From: Ramlibacter cellulosilyticus
GTDB lineage: Bacteria > Pseudomonadota > Gammaproteobacteria > Burkholderiales > Burkholderiaceae_C
Length of the DNA stretch: 64,000 nucleotides
Assembly: GCF_014297465.1 (NCBI RefSeq)
Contig: NZ_JACORT010000007.1
Span: forward strand, 62,001-126,000
Reading direction: 5' to 3'
Every line of letters starts with the position of its first letter. Within the stretch, counting starts at the first letter, position 1. The notes under the pieces are model-generated. The model saw nothing but the letters and a program-made list of their open reading frames with translations, did not search any database and was not told the origin of the DNA. This document shows positions 22,894-32,365 of this stretch, piece after piece. Made by a program: the position numbers and the translations under genes.

Positions 22894-23969
22894 TGCATGA
22901 ACCTCCGCATGGCCAGGCCGCACGAGGTGAGGTAGGAAGGCGCCTCCCGGCGGACCTTCTTCTCGCGCACCGCGTCGCCGAACTGCATGCCCTGGAAGGG
23001 ATCCGCCAGGACGCAGGGGAAGGACGTTTGGGCCGTGATGGCCTCGCTCAGCCCCGGCAGGCTCGCCGAGCCGCCGGCCACCATGATGGCATCCACGCGG
23101 TTGTGCGGGGTGCTGGTGAAGAAGAACTGCAGGGCGCGGGCCACTTCCTGCGCCATGCTGTCGACGAACGGCCGCAGCACGCCGGACTCGTAGTCGTCCG
23201 GCAGCTCGCCGCTCCTCTTCTTGCTTTCCGCCTCCTCGGGGGAGAAGCCGTACTGGCGCACGATCAGCTGCGTGAGCTGGGCGCCGCCGAAAGCCTGGTC
23301 GCGGTCGTACAGGACCTCGTCGTTGCGGATCACCTGCATGCTGGTGGTCGACGCGCCGACCTCGAACAGGGCGACCATCTGGTCCTTGCCCTCGTTGGGC
23401 AGGTTGCTGATCAGGCGGCCGGCCGCGAGGCGCGAGGCATAGGACTCGACGTCGATGATCACCGGCTTCAGGCCCGCGGCTTCGGCGAGGCCCTGGCGGT
23501 CCTGCACCTTCTCCTTGCGGGAGGCGGCGATCAGCACCTCGACGTCGCCGGCGGAGTTGGCGCTGGGGCCGACCACGCAGAAATCCAGGCTCACTTCATC
23601 GAGCGAGAAGGGGATGTACTGGTTGGCCTCGCTCTCCACCTGGACCTCGAGGTCCTGGTCCGAGAGGCCGCCCGGCAGGATGATCTTCTTGGTGATCACC
23701 GCGGAGGCCGGCAGCGCCATGGCGACGTTGCGGGTGCGGGTGCCGCTCTTCTTGACCACCCGGCGCATGGCTTCCGCCACTTCCTCGAATTTCTCGACGT
23801 TGCCGTCCGTGATCCAGCCGCGTTCGAGCGGCTCGATGGCGCACCGCTCCAGGACGTAGCCACCGTTCTTGGCCAGACTCAGTTCGACCAGCTTCACGCT
23901 GGAGGAGCTGATGTCCATGCCCAGGATCGGGGCGGACTTGCTGCCGAAAAGTGAGCCGATTGAGATCAA
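22890..23969 (-). CDS. pilM: Type IV pilus assembly ATPase PilM
   Basis: 359 residues. Actin-like fold with the opening SAPILGMDISSSSVKLVEL and nucleotide-loop segments such as IMVAGGSASLPGL. It is the cytoplasmic member of the PilMNOP alignment complex. The start is TTG at 23967-23969, with GGAGA 7 bases upstream on the transcribed strand. First gene of the pilMNOPQ-aroKB run; divergent from mrcA, a conserved arrangement. Confidence 0.95.
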   Translation of the reverse strand: MISIGSLFGSKSAPILGMDISSSSVKLVELSLAKNGGYVLERCAIEPLERGWITDGNVEKFEEVAEAMRRVVKKSGTRTRNVAMALPASAVITKKIILPGGLSDQDLEVQVESEANQYIPFSLDEVSLDFCVVGPSANSAGDVEVLIAASRKEKVQDRQGLAEAAGLKPVIIDVESYASRLAAGRLISNLPNEGKDQMVALFEVGASTTSMQVIRNDEVLYDRDQAFGGAQLTQLIVRQYGFSPEEAESKKRSGELPDDYESGVLRPFVDSMAQEVARALQFFFTSTPHNRVDAIMVAGGSASLPGLSEAITAQTSFPCVLADPFQGMQFGDAVREKKVRREAPSYLTSCGLAMRRFMQ

Positions 23970-24025
23970 ACCCGTCTCCTACGACGCCTCGTGTCAAGGC
24001 GTAACGAACTTAAGATTCCACTTCA

Positions 24026-24053
24026 ATGCTAGCAGTAACATCCTTGTCGCCAA
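24026..24053 (-). promoter_or_regulatory. Candidate sigma70 promoter for pilMNOPQ
   Basis: Reverse strand: TTGGCG (24048-24053), 16-base spacer, TAGCAT (24026-24031), ending 56 bases before the pilM start. Each hexamer matches consensus at 4 of 6 positions. The 282-base pilM-mrcA gap otherwise shows no clear structure. Confidence 0.35.
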
Positions 24054-24212
24054 AGGAAATTCCGGCTGCGCTGCACTCGCCGCGTTGTCAAAAGCCGACG
24101 AGCACGGATGCCATACTGCGGGCGCTCGACCCGGCATCGCAAGCGGGCGCAAGAGGCCTCCCGACAGCAGGCGCGGAACCGCCGCCCGGTGGGCCGGCTC
24201 TGATGTTTTCTA

Positions 24213-24218
24213 GATAAT
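24213..24218 (+). promoter_or_regulatory. Candidate -10 element for mrcA
   Basis: GATAAT (5 of 6) lies 33 bases before the mrcA ATG; no convincing -35 is visible. The ribosome site TTGGAG stands 6-11 bases before the ATG. Confidence 0.35.
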
Positions 24219-24251
24219 GGGCGCGCACCACGGGACGCCCGTTGGAGTTTT

Positions 24252-26708
24252 ATGGCTTCCGATCCTTCTTCCGAAGCGCCCGCCCCCGCGCCCCGGCCGG
24301 CCTGGCAGCGTTTCATCCTCAAGTTCTTCGCCTGGACTTTCGGCCTCGCCTTCGCCCTCGTCCTCGCGGGTGTCACGGTGGCCGGCGTCGCCCTCGCGGT
24401 GGCCTACCCGAACCTGCCGGACATCAGCGAGCTCGCCGACTACCGGCCCAAGCTGCCGCTGCGCGTCTTCAGCGCCGACGGCCAGCTCCTGGGCGAGTTC
24501 GGGGAGGAAAGGCGCAACCTGACGCCGATCGCGGAGATCCCCGCGGTCATGAAGAACGCGGTGCTCGCGATCGAGGACGCGCGCTTCTATTCGCACAGCG
24601 GCGTCGACTACAAGGGCCTGATGCGCGCCGGCATCGCCAACCTGGGTCGCGCCAAGAGCCAGGGCGCCTCGACGATCACGATGCAGGTGGCGCGCAACGT
24701 CTACCTGTCGTCCGAGAAGACCTTCACGCGCAAGCTGTACGAGGTGCTCCTCACCTTCAAGCTGGAACACCTGCTGACGAAGGACCAGATCCTCGAGATC
24801 TACATGAACCAGATCTTCCTGGGCAACCGCGCCTACGGCTTCGCGGCGGCCTGCGAGACCTACTTCGGCAAGCCCCTGAAGGACATCACGATCGCCGAGG
24901 CCGCCATGCTGGCCGGCCTGCCCAAGGCGCCATCGGCCTTCAACCCGGTCACCAACCCCTCCCGCGCCCGTTCCCGGCAGCTTTACATCATCGAACGGAT
25001 GGAGGAGAACGGTTTCATCACCGCCGAGGAAGCGGACGCCGCCAAGAAGCAGGAGCTGCGCGTCCGTACCGGCCTGCAGACCTCCGCGGTGCGCGCCGAG
25101 TACATCGCCGAGACCGTGCGCCAGCTGGTCTTCTCGCAGTACGGCGACGAAGCCTACACGCGCGGCCTGAACGTCTACACCACGGTGAAGGCCAACGAGC
25201 AGGAAGCGGCGTACAAGGCCCTGCGCAAGGGCATCATGGACTACGAGAAGCGCCAGATCTACCGCGGCCCGGAACGCTTCGTCGACCTGCCCAGCGACCC
25301 GAAGGAGCTGGACGACGCGATCGACGACGCGCTGGCCGAACACCCGGACAACGGCGACGTGATGGCCGCCGTGGTGCTGGAAGTCAATCCCAAGAAGATC
25401 GTGGCCGTGCGCGGCAACGGCGACCGCTTCGAGATCGTCGGCGCCGGCCTGGAAGCCGCGCGCTCCGGGCTTTCCGAGAAGGCGCAGCCCAAGATCAAGA
25501 TCCGCCGCGGCGCGATCATCCGCGTGATGAAGACGCCCAAGGACACCTGGGAGATCACGCAGATCCCCGAGGTGGAAGGCGCCTTCGTCGCGCTCGACCC
25601 GCGCGACGGCTCCATCCACGCCATGGTGGGCGGCTTCGACTTCAACAAGAACAAGTTCAACCACGTCACGCAGGCGTGGCGGCAGCCGGGTTCCGGCTTC
25701 AAGCCCTTCATCTACTCCGCGGCGCTGGAAAAGGGCTTCTCGCCTTCGACCATCGTCAACGACAGCCCCCTCTTCTTCGACGCCGGCGTCACCGGCGGCC
25801 AGCCCTGGGAGCCCAAGAACTACGACGGCAAGTTCGAAGGCCCGATGCCGCTGCACACGGCGCTCGCCAAGTCCAAGAACATGGTGTCGATCCGCGTGCT
25901 GCAGGCCGTCGGCACGCAGAACGCGCAGGACTGGGTGACGCGCTTCGGCTTCGATGCCGACAAGCACCCGCCCTACCTGACCATGGCGCTGGGCGCCGGC
26001 TCCGTCACGCCGATGCAGATGGCGCTGGGGTACGCGGTGTTCGCCAACGGCGGCTACCGCATCAACCCCTGGCTGATCACGCGCATCACCGACCAGAAGG
26101 GCAAGCCGCTGGTGGAGAGCCAGCCGCCGCTGCTGAACGAGTCGGTGCGCGCCATCGATGCGCGCAATGCCTTCGTGATGGACCGCCTGCTGCAGGAAGT
26201 GGCGCGCTCCGGTACCGCGGCGCGCTCGCAGCGCGACCTGAAGCGCCCGGACCTGTACGGCAAGACCGGCACCACCAACGATTCCATCGACACCTGGTTC
26301 AACGGCTTCCACCCGACGCTCGTGGCGATCGTCTGGATGGGCTACGACCAGCCGCGCTCGCTCGGCGACCGCGAAACCGGCGGCGGCCTGAGCCTGCCGG
26401 TGTGGATCAACTTCATGGAGACCGCGCTCAAGGGCGTGCCCGTGATGGAACCGGCCGCGCCCGAAGGCCTGGTGAACGTCGGCGGCGAGTGGTTCTACGA
26501 GGAATACGCGCGCGGCAACGGCGTGGCGAGCCTCGGGCTGAACGGCGGCGACGCGCCTGCGCGCGCACCAGCTCCGGGCGGCTCCTCCGGCGAGCAGGCC
26601 CCGGGCCTGCCGGGCGACCGCGCGATGCAGAACTCCGGCGGCATGCCGCCGGTGGCCCCGGCGCCCGCCGACGAGCGCCGCAGCATCCTGGACCTGTTCA
26701 GGAACTGA
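24252..26708 (+). CDS. mrcA: Penicillin-binding protein 1A (bifunctional peptidoglycan synthase)
   Basis: 818 residues. Membrane anchor at about 24-48; GT51 glycosyltransferase domain with [12 protein letters not shown] and [12 protein letters not shown]; an OB-like insert; transpeptidase domain with SxxK (Ser481, Lys484 in PGSGFKPF), SKN in AKSKNM and KTGTT at Lys671. It polymerises and crosslinks peptidoglycan in the periplasm. The tail after about 760 is Ala/Pro/Gly-rich. It is divergent from pilM, and its last 11 bases overlap the convergent cyaY gene. Confidence 0.96.
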   Translation: MASDPSSEAPAPAPRPAWQRFILKFFAWTFGLAFALVLAGVTVAGVALAVAYPNLPDISELADYRPKLPLRVFSADGQLLGEFGEERRNLTPIAEIPAVMKNAVLAIEDARFYSHSGVDYKGLMRAGIANLGRAKSQGASTITMQVARNVYLSSEKTFTRKLYEVLLTFKLEHLLTKDQILEIYMNQIFLGNRAYGFAAACETYFGKPLKDITIAEAAMLAGLPKAPSAFNPVTNPSRARSRQLYIIERMEENGFITAEEADAAKKQELRVRTGLQTSAVRAEYIAETVRQLVFSQYGDEAYTRGLNVYTTVKANEQEAAYKALRKGIMDYEKRQIYRGPERFVDLPSDPKELDDAIDDALAEHPDNGDVMAAVVLEVNPKKIVAVRGNGDRFEIVGAGLEAARSGLSEKAQPKIKIRRGAIIRVMKTPKDTWEITQIPEVEGAFVALDPRDGSIHAMVGGFDFNKNKFNHVTQAWRQPGSGFKPFIYSAALEKGFSPSTIVNDSPLFFDAGVTGGQPWEPKNYDGKFEGPMPLHTALAKSKNMVSIRVLQAVGTQNAQDWVTRFGFDADKHPPYLTMALGAGSVTPMQMALGYAVFANGGYRINPWLITRITDQKGKPLVESQPPLLNESVRAIDARNAFVMDRLLQEVARSGTAARSQRDLKRPDLYGKTGTTNDSIDTWFNGFHPTLVAIVWMGYDQPRSLGDRETGGGLSLPVWINFMETALKGVPVMEPAAPEGLVNVGGEWFYEEYARGNGVASLGLNGGDAPARAPAPGGSSGEQAPGLPGDRAMQNSGGMPPVAPAPADERRSILDLFRN

Positions 26709-27027
26709 AGGCGAGGGTCGTGCCGGCCTGCTCGCTCGCGTAGCGGGTGAGGTCGGCGAAGAACTCGCTGCCCTGCTTCGTGTCGCGCCAGGCGGCGCCG
26801 TCCCACTTGTAGTGGAAGCCGCCGGACTTCGCCGCCAGCCACACTTCCTGCAGCGGCTTCTGCAGGTTCACGATGATCTGGCTGCGGTCGGCGAAGGTCA
26901 GCGTGACCATGCCGCCGACCCGCTGGTTGTCGACGTCCGCGTCCGTGTCTTCGTTGATGCGGTCGCAGCTCGCCTCGACGCTGGCGAGCAGGGCTTCGGC
27001 GCGATCGAGGTACTCGAGGTCGGTCAT
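26698..27027 (-). CDS. cyaY: CyaY (bacterial frataxin)
   Basis: 109 residues from the ATG at 27025-27027. The acidic first helix ([19 protein letters not shown]) and the sheet region [20 protein letters not shown] match the frataxin fold. CyaY binds iron and modulates IscS in Fe-S cluster assembly. It ends inside the 3' end of mrcA (11-base convergent overlap) and is divergent from lptM, a conserved cyaY-lptM neighbourhood. Confidence 0.93.
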   Translation of the reverse strand: MTDLEYLDRAEALLASVEASCDRINEDTDADVDNQRVGGMVTLTFADRSQIIVNLQKPLQEVWLAAKSGGFHYKWDGAAWRDTKQGSEFFADLTRYASEQAGTTLAFSS

Positions 27028-27039
27028 TACAATTTCCAC

Positions 27040-27288
27040 ATGCTTCTCCCGATTCTAGTCAGCGCCCGCGGGCGCCGCGTCCTCGCCGCCGGCGTGCTGG
27101 CCCTGCTGGCCGCCTGCGGCCAGAAAGGCCCCTTGTTCCTGCCGACCGGCGACGCCGCGGCGGGCCGCGCGACCCTGCCGGAGACGCTGAGCCCCACCAA
27201 CCGCACGGGTTCGGGGACCGCCATCGTGCCGTCCACCGCCGCGTCCAGCCTCCCGCCCACGGGCATCGTCAACCCGGTGCGCAACTGA
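27040..27288 (+). CDS. lptM: LptM lipoprotein (YifL family)
   Basis: 82 residues. Lipobox LAAC (Cys26) followed directly by GQKGPLFLP, the defining LptM motif. The rest is low-complexity. LptM assists maturation of the LptDE lipopolysaccharide translocon at the outer membrane. Its TGA overlaps the lysA ATG (TGATG). The upstream gap to the divergent cyaY start is only 12 bases, so the promoter of one gene must lie within the other. Confidence 0.9.
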   Translation: MLLPILVSARGRRVLAAGVLALLAACGQKGPLFLPTGDAAAGRATLPETLSPTNRTGSGTAIVPSTAASSLPPTGIVNPVRN

Positions 27289-28565
27289 TGGCCGCCCCTC
27301 TCCTCCCCGGCGCGCCGCAGCTGCAGTACCGCGGCGACGCCCTGTTCCTCGAAGACGTGCCGCTCGCCGAGCTGGCGCGCGAGCACGGCACGCCCCTGTT
27401 CGCGTATTCGAAGGCTTCGATGCTGGCGGCGCTGGCCGCGTACCAGCGCGGCTTCGCCGGCCGCAAGGCCAAGGTGCACTACGCGCTGAAGGCCAACTCG
27501 TCGCTGGCGATCCTGCAGGTCTTCGCTCGCGCGGGCTGCGGCTTCGACATCGTCTCGGGCGGCGAGCTCGAGCGCGTGCTGGCTGCCGGTGCCCAGGGCG
27601 CCGACATCATCTTCTCGGGCGTGGGCAAGACCCGCCGCGAGATGAAGCGCGCGCTGGAAGCGGGCATCCACTGCTTCAACGTGGAAAGCGAGCCGGAGCT
27701 CGAGGTGCTGAGCGCGGTGGCCGCGGACATGGGCCTGAAGGCGCCGGTGAGCCTGCGCGTGAACCCGGACGTCAACCCGCTCACGCACCCGTACATCTCC
27801 ACGGGGCTCAAGGGCAGCAAGTTCGGCATCGCGCACAAGGACGCCTTGCGCGCCTACCAGCGCGCCGCGGCGTTGCCCGGCCTGCGCGTGGTGGGCATCG
27901 ACTGCCACATCGGCTCGCAGATCACGCAGGTCTCGCCCTACCTCGACGCGCTCGACCGCATGCTGGACCTCGTCGACACGATCGAGGCCGCCGGCATCCC
28001 CATCGCGCACATCGACCTCGGCGGCGGCCTGGGCATCACCTACAACGCGGAGCAGCCGCCCGCGGCCGATGCGCTGTGGCAGCGCCTGCTCGCGCGCCTC
28101 GACGCGCGCGGCTACGGCGACCGCCAGCTGATGATCGAGCCCGGGCGCTCGCTGGTGGGCAACGCCGGCGTGTGCCTCACGGAAGTGCTGTACCTCAAGC
28201 CGGGCGAGCAGAAGAACTTCTGCATCATCGACGCGGCGATGAACGACCTGCCGCGTCCGGCGATGTACGAAGCCTTCCACCAGATCGTGCCGCTGCAGGC
28301 GTCGGGTGGGAAGCCGGTCACGTACGACGTCGTGGGCCCCGTGTGCGAAAGCGGCGACTGGATCGGCCGCGACCGCAAGCTCGCCGTGCAGCCGGGAGAC
28401 ACGCTCGCCGTGCTGTCGGCGGGTGCCTATTGCATGAGCATGGCCAGCAACTACAACACGCGGGGGCGTGCGACGGAGGTGCTGGTCGACGGGTCCACCG
28501 TGCACGTGATCCGCGAGCGGGAAGACGTCGCGGACCAGTTGCGCAAGGAAAAGCTGCTGCCGTAG
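27288..28565 (+). CDS. lysA: Diaminopimelate decarboxylase
   Basis: 425 residues. PLP-binding lysine K68 in HYALKANS, glycine loop HIDLGGGLG, and the catalytic cysteine region CESGDWIG. It makes L-lysine from meso-diaminopimelate, the last step of the pathway, in the cytoplasm. Translationally coupled to lptM. Confidence 0.96.
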   Translation: MAAPLLPGAPQLQYRGDALFLEDVPLAELAREHGTPLFAYSKASMLAALAAYQRGFAGRKAKVHYALKANSSLAILQVFARAGCGFDIVSGGELERVLAAGAQGADIIFSGVGKTRREMKRALEAGIHCFNVESEPELEVLSAVAADMGLKAPVSLRVNPDVNPLTHPYISTGLKGSKFGIAHKDALRAYQRAAALPGLRVVGIDCHIGSQITQVSPYLDALDRMLDLVDTIEAAGIPIAHIDLGGGLGITYNAEQPPAADALWQRLLARLDARGYGDRQLMIEPGRSLVGNAGVCLTEVLYLKPGEQKNFCIIDAAMNDLPRPAMYEAFHQIVPLQASGGKPVTYDVVGPVCESGDWIGRDRKLAVQPGDTLAVLSAGAYCMSMASNYNTRGRATEVLVDGSTVHVIREREDVADQLRKEKLLP

Positions 28566-28575
28566 AAGCGCCCTT

Positions 28576-28629
28576 CGGTGGGGTTCACTTCGTTCACCTT
28601 CCGCGGCGTTCGCCGCGCCACCCTACAAG
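28576..28629 (+). repeat. Dispersed repeat A, copy 1
   Basis: Consensus GGTGGGGTTCRCTTCGYTCA then CCTTCCGCGGC and GCCGCGCCACCCTACAA. Related copies lie at 28674-28724 (inverted), 53658-53710, 57894-57948 and 62415-62468. The inner GC arms can pair. It lies just after lysA. Confidence 0.85.
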
Positions 28630-28673
28630 GGTTCATTCCGTTCACGACCACCCACGCGGCGCGGCGCCTCTTC

Positions 28674-28724
28674 GTAGGGTGGCGGCGCGCGAGCGCCGGA
28701 AGGTGAGCGAAGCGAACCCCACCG
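28674..28724 (-). repeat. Dispersed repeat A, copy 2 (inverted)
   Basis: Reverse-orientation copy that, with copy 1, makes a large inverted pair between the convergent lysA and msrQ genes. It ends at the base before the msrQ stop codon. Confidence 0.85.
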
Positions 28725-29363
28725 TCACCGCGAAGCGGTGGACCGCACCGCCCCCACGGACATCCGCCGCGAACGATTCCACACCCTCCACCCCAGCAAC
28801 ACGCCGAGGATCGCCGCATACACGGCGACCTCGGCGAAGTTGTTCTTGGCCGAGCGCATCCAGAAGAAGTGCAGGATGCCCAGCCCCGCGATCGCGTAGA
28901 CGAGGCGGTGCAGCGCCTGCCAGCGCTTGGCTCCCAGCGCCTTCACCGCCCGGTTGAACGAGGTGGCCGCCAGCGGCGTGAGCAGCACGAAGGCGGCGAA
29001 GCCCACCAGGATGAAGGGCCGCTTGGCGATGTCCTTCGCCATCTCCGACAGGTCCAGTCCCTGGTCGAACCACGCCCAGGTGATGAAGTGCAGCACCACG
29101 TAGAAGTAGGTGAAGAGCCCCAGCATCCGGCGCAAGCGCGCCAGCGTGGGCAGGTTCGCGACCACCCGCACCGGCGTCACGGCGAGCGTGAGGCAGAGGA
29201 AGCGCAGCGTCCAGTCGCCGGTGGAGCGCGTGAGGTATTCGGCCGGATTGGCGCCGAGCCGGTCCGCGAACGCGCCGTACACCAGCCAGGCGAAAGGCAG
29301 CAGCGAGAGCACGAAGACCGCCGGCTTGGCGGCGGGATGCAGCAGCGCGCGGGCAAGGGTCAT
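28725..29363 (-). CDS. msrQ: MsrQ, heme-binding membrane subunit of the MsrPQ methionine sulfoxide reductase
   Basis: 212 residues from the ATG at 29361-29363. Five to six membrane segments of the ferric-reductase-like fold, with histidines in FYVVLHFITWAW and ALHRLVYAIAGLGILHF as heme ligands. MsrQ passes electrons from the quinone pool or flavin to periplasmic MsrP. Unlike the usual adjacent msrPQ pair, here msrP is 612 bases away with an opposite-strand gene between. Confidence 0.92.
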   Translation of the reverse strand: MTLARALLHPAAKPAVFVLSLLPFAWLVYGAFADRLGANPAEYLTRSTGDWTLRFLCLTLAVTPVRVVANLPTLARLRRMLGLFTYFYVVLHFITWAWFDQGLDLSEMAKDIAKRPFILVGFAAFVLLTPLAATSFNRAVKALGAKRWQALHRLVYAIAGLGILHFFWMRSAKNNFAEVAVYAAILGVLLGWRVWNRSRRMSVGAVRSTASR

Positions 29364-29550
29364 CTTCACATCATAGGTACGCGCAAGAAGGCGCGCCGGA
29401 TGCGGTTCGCCGCGGGGCGGCACGCGCGGCGGCCGTGCGCTTTCTCACGCAACGGCCGAGCCATTGGGAGGAGAAGCGAGCTTTCGTATTCATCGTCCTT
29501 ACGCCTCGTCACTCCCGTAATGCCGCTGAGACGGTTGTCAGGGATGAGCT

Positions 29551-29974
29551 GTGATCCACTCGCCCGCCATGATCAACGGCACCGGCTGGATGTGGCTCCT
29601 GGGGGCGGTCGCATTGGCGGCCCTCGTGGGCTGGTTCGCCAACTGGCTGCAGCGCTCGGCGAAGCGACGCGCGCGGCGGGCGTACTACGAACAGGCCGGG
29701 AAGGACTCGCCGGTGCAGCCGCTCACGAGCGCGCCGGTGCCCCTCTCGGGCGGCATCACCCCGGAACACGCGGCGGCCATCCGGGCGCACGCGGAGCGCC
29801 GCGCGGAGCGGGACTGGAACGCCGCGCCCGCGGAGGTGCGCTACCCCTACGACAACGGCACGCCGGAGTACGTCCTCTGGTACGCGACCTACCACCTGCG
29901 CATGGGGGAGCTCGCGGAGGAAGCCGAAGCGGAAGCCGCCCGCGAGCGCAAGGACGACGTGCCGCCCAGCAGCC

Positions 29975-29991
<17 letters not shown>
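29551..29991 (+). CDS. Small membrane protein of unknown function
   Basis: 146 residues from a GTG with AGGGA upstream (ATG at 29569 is an alternative). One membrane segment at about 12-32, a basic stretch ([10 protein letters not shown]), a soluble part with [23 protein letters not shown], and a Ser-rich tail. No family recognised. It lies between msrP and msrQ on the opposite strand and its last 17 bases overlap the msrP 3' end. Coding is supported by the well-formed membrane anchor and non-shadow composition, not by homology. Confidence 0.6.
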
Positions 29992-30973
<982 letters not shown>

Positions 30974-31039
30974 GCAGTCTCCTTCAAGTAGCCTTGCCTC
31001 CCCAGATACGCAGCGAAAGGCGTTCCGGTTGCAGCCGCG

Positions 31040-32365
31040 TCAGAGTTCGCCGTAGCTGTGCAGGCCGGACAGGAACATGTTCACGCCCAGGAAGGCGAAG
31101 GTGGTGACCGCCAGCCCGACCAGCGCCCACCAGGCCGAGACGGTGCCGCGCAAGCCCTTCATCAGCCGCATGTGCAGCCAAGCTGCGTAGTTCAGCCAGA
31201 CGATCAGCGCCCAGGTCTCCTTGGGGTCCCAGCTCCAGTAGCCGCCCCAGGCCTCCGCCGCCCACAGCGCGCCGAGCACGGTGGCGATGGTGAAGAAGGC
31301 GAAGCCGACGGCGATGGACTTGTACATGACGTCGTCCAGCACTTCGAGGTTGGGGAGGCGCTCCGCGATGCGGCGGCGCCCGAACAGGATCCCGCCCACG
31401 ATCAGCGAGGCGACGCCGAAGTACATGAACCAGTAGTTCGCGCTGCCTTCCACGTTGCGGCGGAAGACCATCGGCAGGACCGTGAGCCCGACGCCCAGCA
31501 CGAACAGCGGCGCGAGCTTCACCCAGCGCGTCTCGCCGGCCTGCTGCTTCACCAGGTAGGCGAAGGCGACCATGGCGGCGAGCGCGAAGGTGCCGTAGCC
31601 GATGAAGTTGGCGGGCACGTGCAGCTTCATCCACCAGCTCTTGAGGGCGGGCACCAGCGGCTGGATCTCGTGCGCCTCGCGGGCGAAGGAGTACCAGAGC
31701 AGGAAGCCGACCGCGGCGCTCACCACGAGCATCACGAAGGCGCCGACCGCGCGGGTGCCGTACTGCTGCTCGAAGTACAGGTAGAACGCGGTCGTCATCC
31801 AGCAGAAGAGGACGAACACCTCGTAGAGGTTGCTCACCGGGATGTGGCCGATGTCCGGCCCGAGCAGGTAGCTCTCGTACCAGCGCACCATGGTGCCGAT
31901 CAGCGCCATGCCGACCGCCACCCAGGCGAGGCGGGAGGCGATGCCCTCCATCGCGGGGCCCTGCGCGCGCGAGAACATGCCGATCCAGTAGAAGACGGTG
32001 CTCATGACCATCAGCACCGCCATCCACAGGATGGCCGACTGGCTGGAGAGGAAGTACTTGAGCCAGAAGACGCTCTCGGCGCGCGCGAGTTCGCCCTGGT
32101 AGGAGGCGACGGCGAGCAGCGAGGCGCCGGCCACGACCAGCATCAGCGCGCGCAGCGGCTTCCAGAACCATCCGAGCCAGATGGCCGACGGCATCGCCGC
32201 GAGCAGGATGCCCTTCTCGTAGACATCCATGTAGCTCTGGTAGCGCGCGAAGGCGTAGAGGCCGCCGGCCACCACGACCACCGCGAACAGCCAGTCGAAC
32301 CAGTTGCGGCGCGAGAAGAAGCCTTCTTCCAGCGAGAGGGTGGTGGTCGTCGTGGCGGTGTTCAT
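31040..32365 (-). CDS. ccsB: Cytochrome c maturation protein CcsB/CcsA family (system II)
   Basis: 441 residues with about eight membrane segments. The tryptophan-rich heme-handling motif WGGYWSWDPKET is present near the C-terminus. With the ResB-type protein it exports heme and attaches it to apocytochrome c (system II). ATG at 32363-32365 overlaps the resB stop; the N-terminus MNTATTTTTLSLEEGFFSRRN is soluble. Confidence 0.93.
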   Translation of the reverse strand: MNTATTTTTLSLEEGFFSRRNWFDWLFAVVVVAGGLYAFARYQSYMDVYEKGILLAAMPSAIWLGWFWKPLRALMLVVAGASLLAVASYQGELARAESVFWLKYFLSSQSAILWMAVLMVMSTVFYWIGMFSRAQGPAMEGIASRLAWVAVGMALIGTMVRWYESYLLGPDIGHIPVSNLYEVFVLFCWMTTAFYLYFEQQYGTRAVGAFVMLVVSAAVGFLLWYSFAREAHEIQPLVPALKSWWMKLHVPANFIGYGTFALAAMVAFAYLVKQQAGETRWVKLAPLFVLGVGLTVLPMVFRRNVEGSANYWFMYFGVASLIVGGILFGRRRIAERLPNLEVLDDVMYKSIAVGFAFFTIATVLGALWAAEAWGGYWSWDPKETWALIVWLNYAAWLHMRLMKGLRGTVSAWWALVGLAVTTFAFLGVNMFLSGLHSYGEL

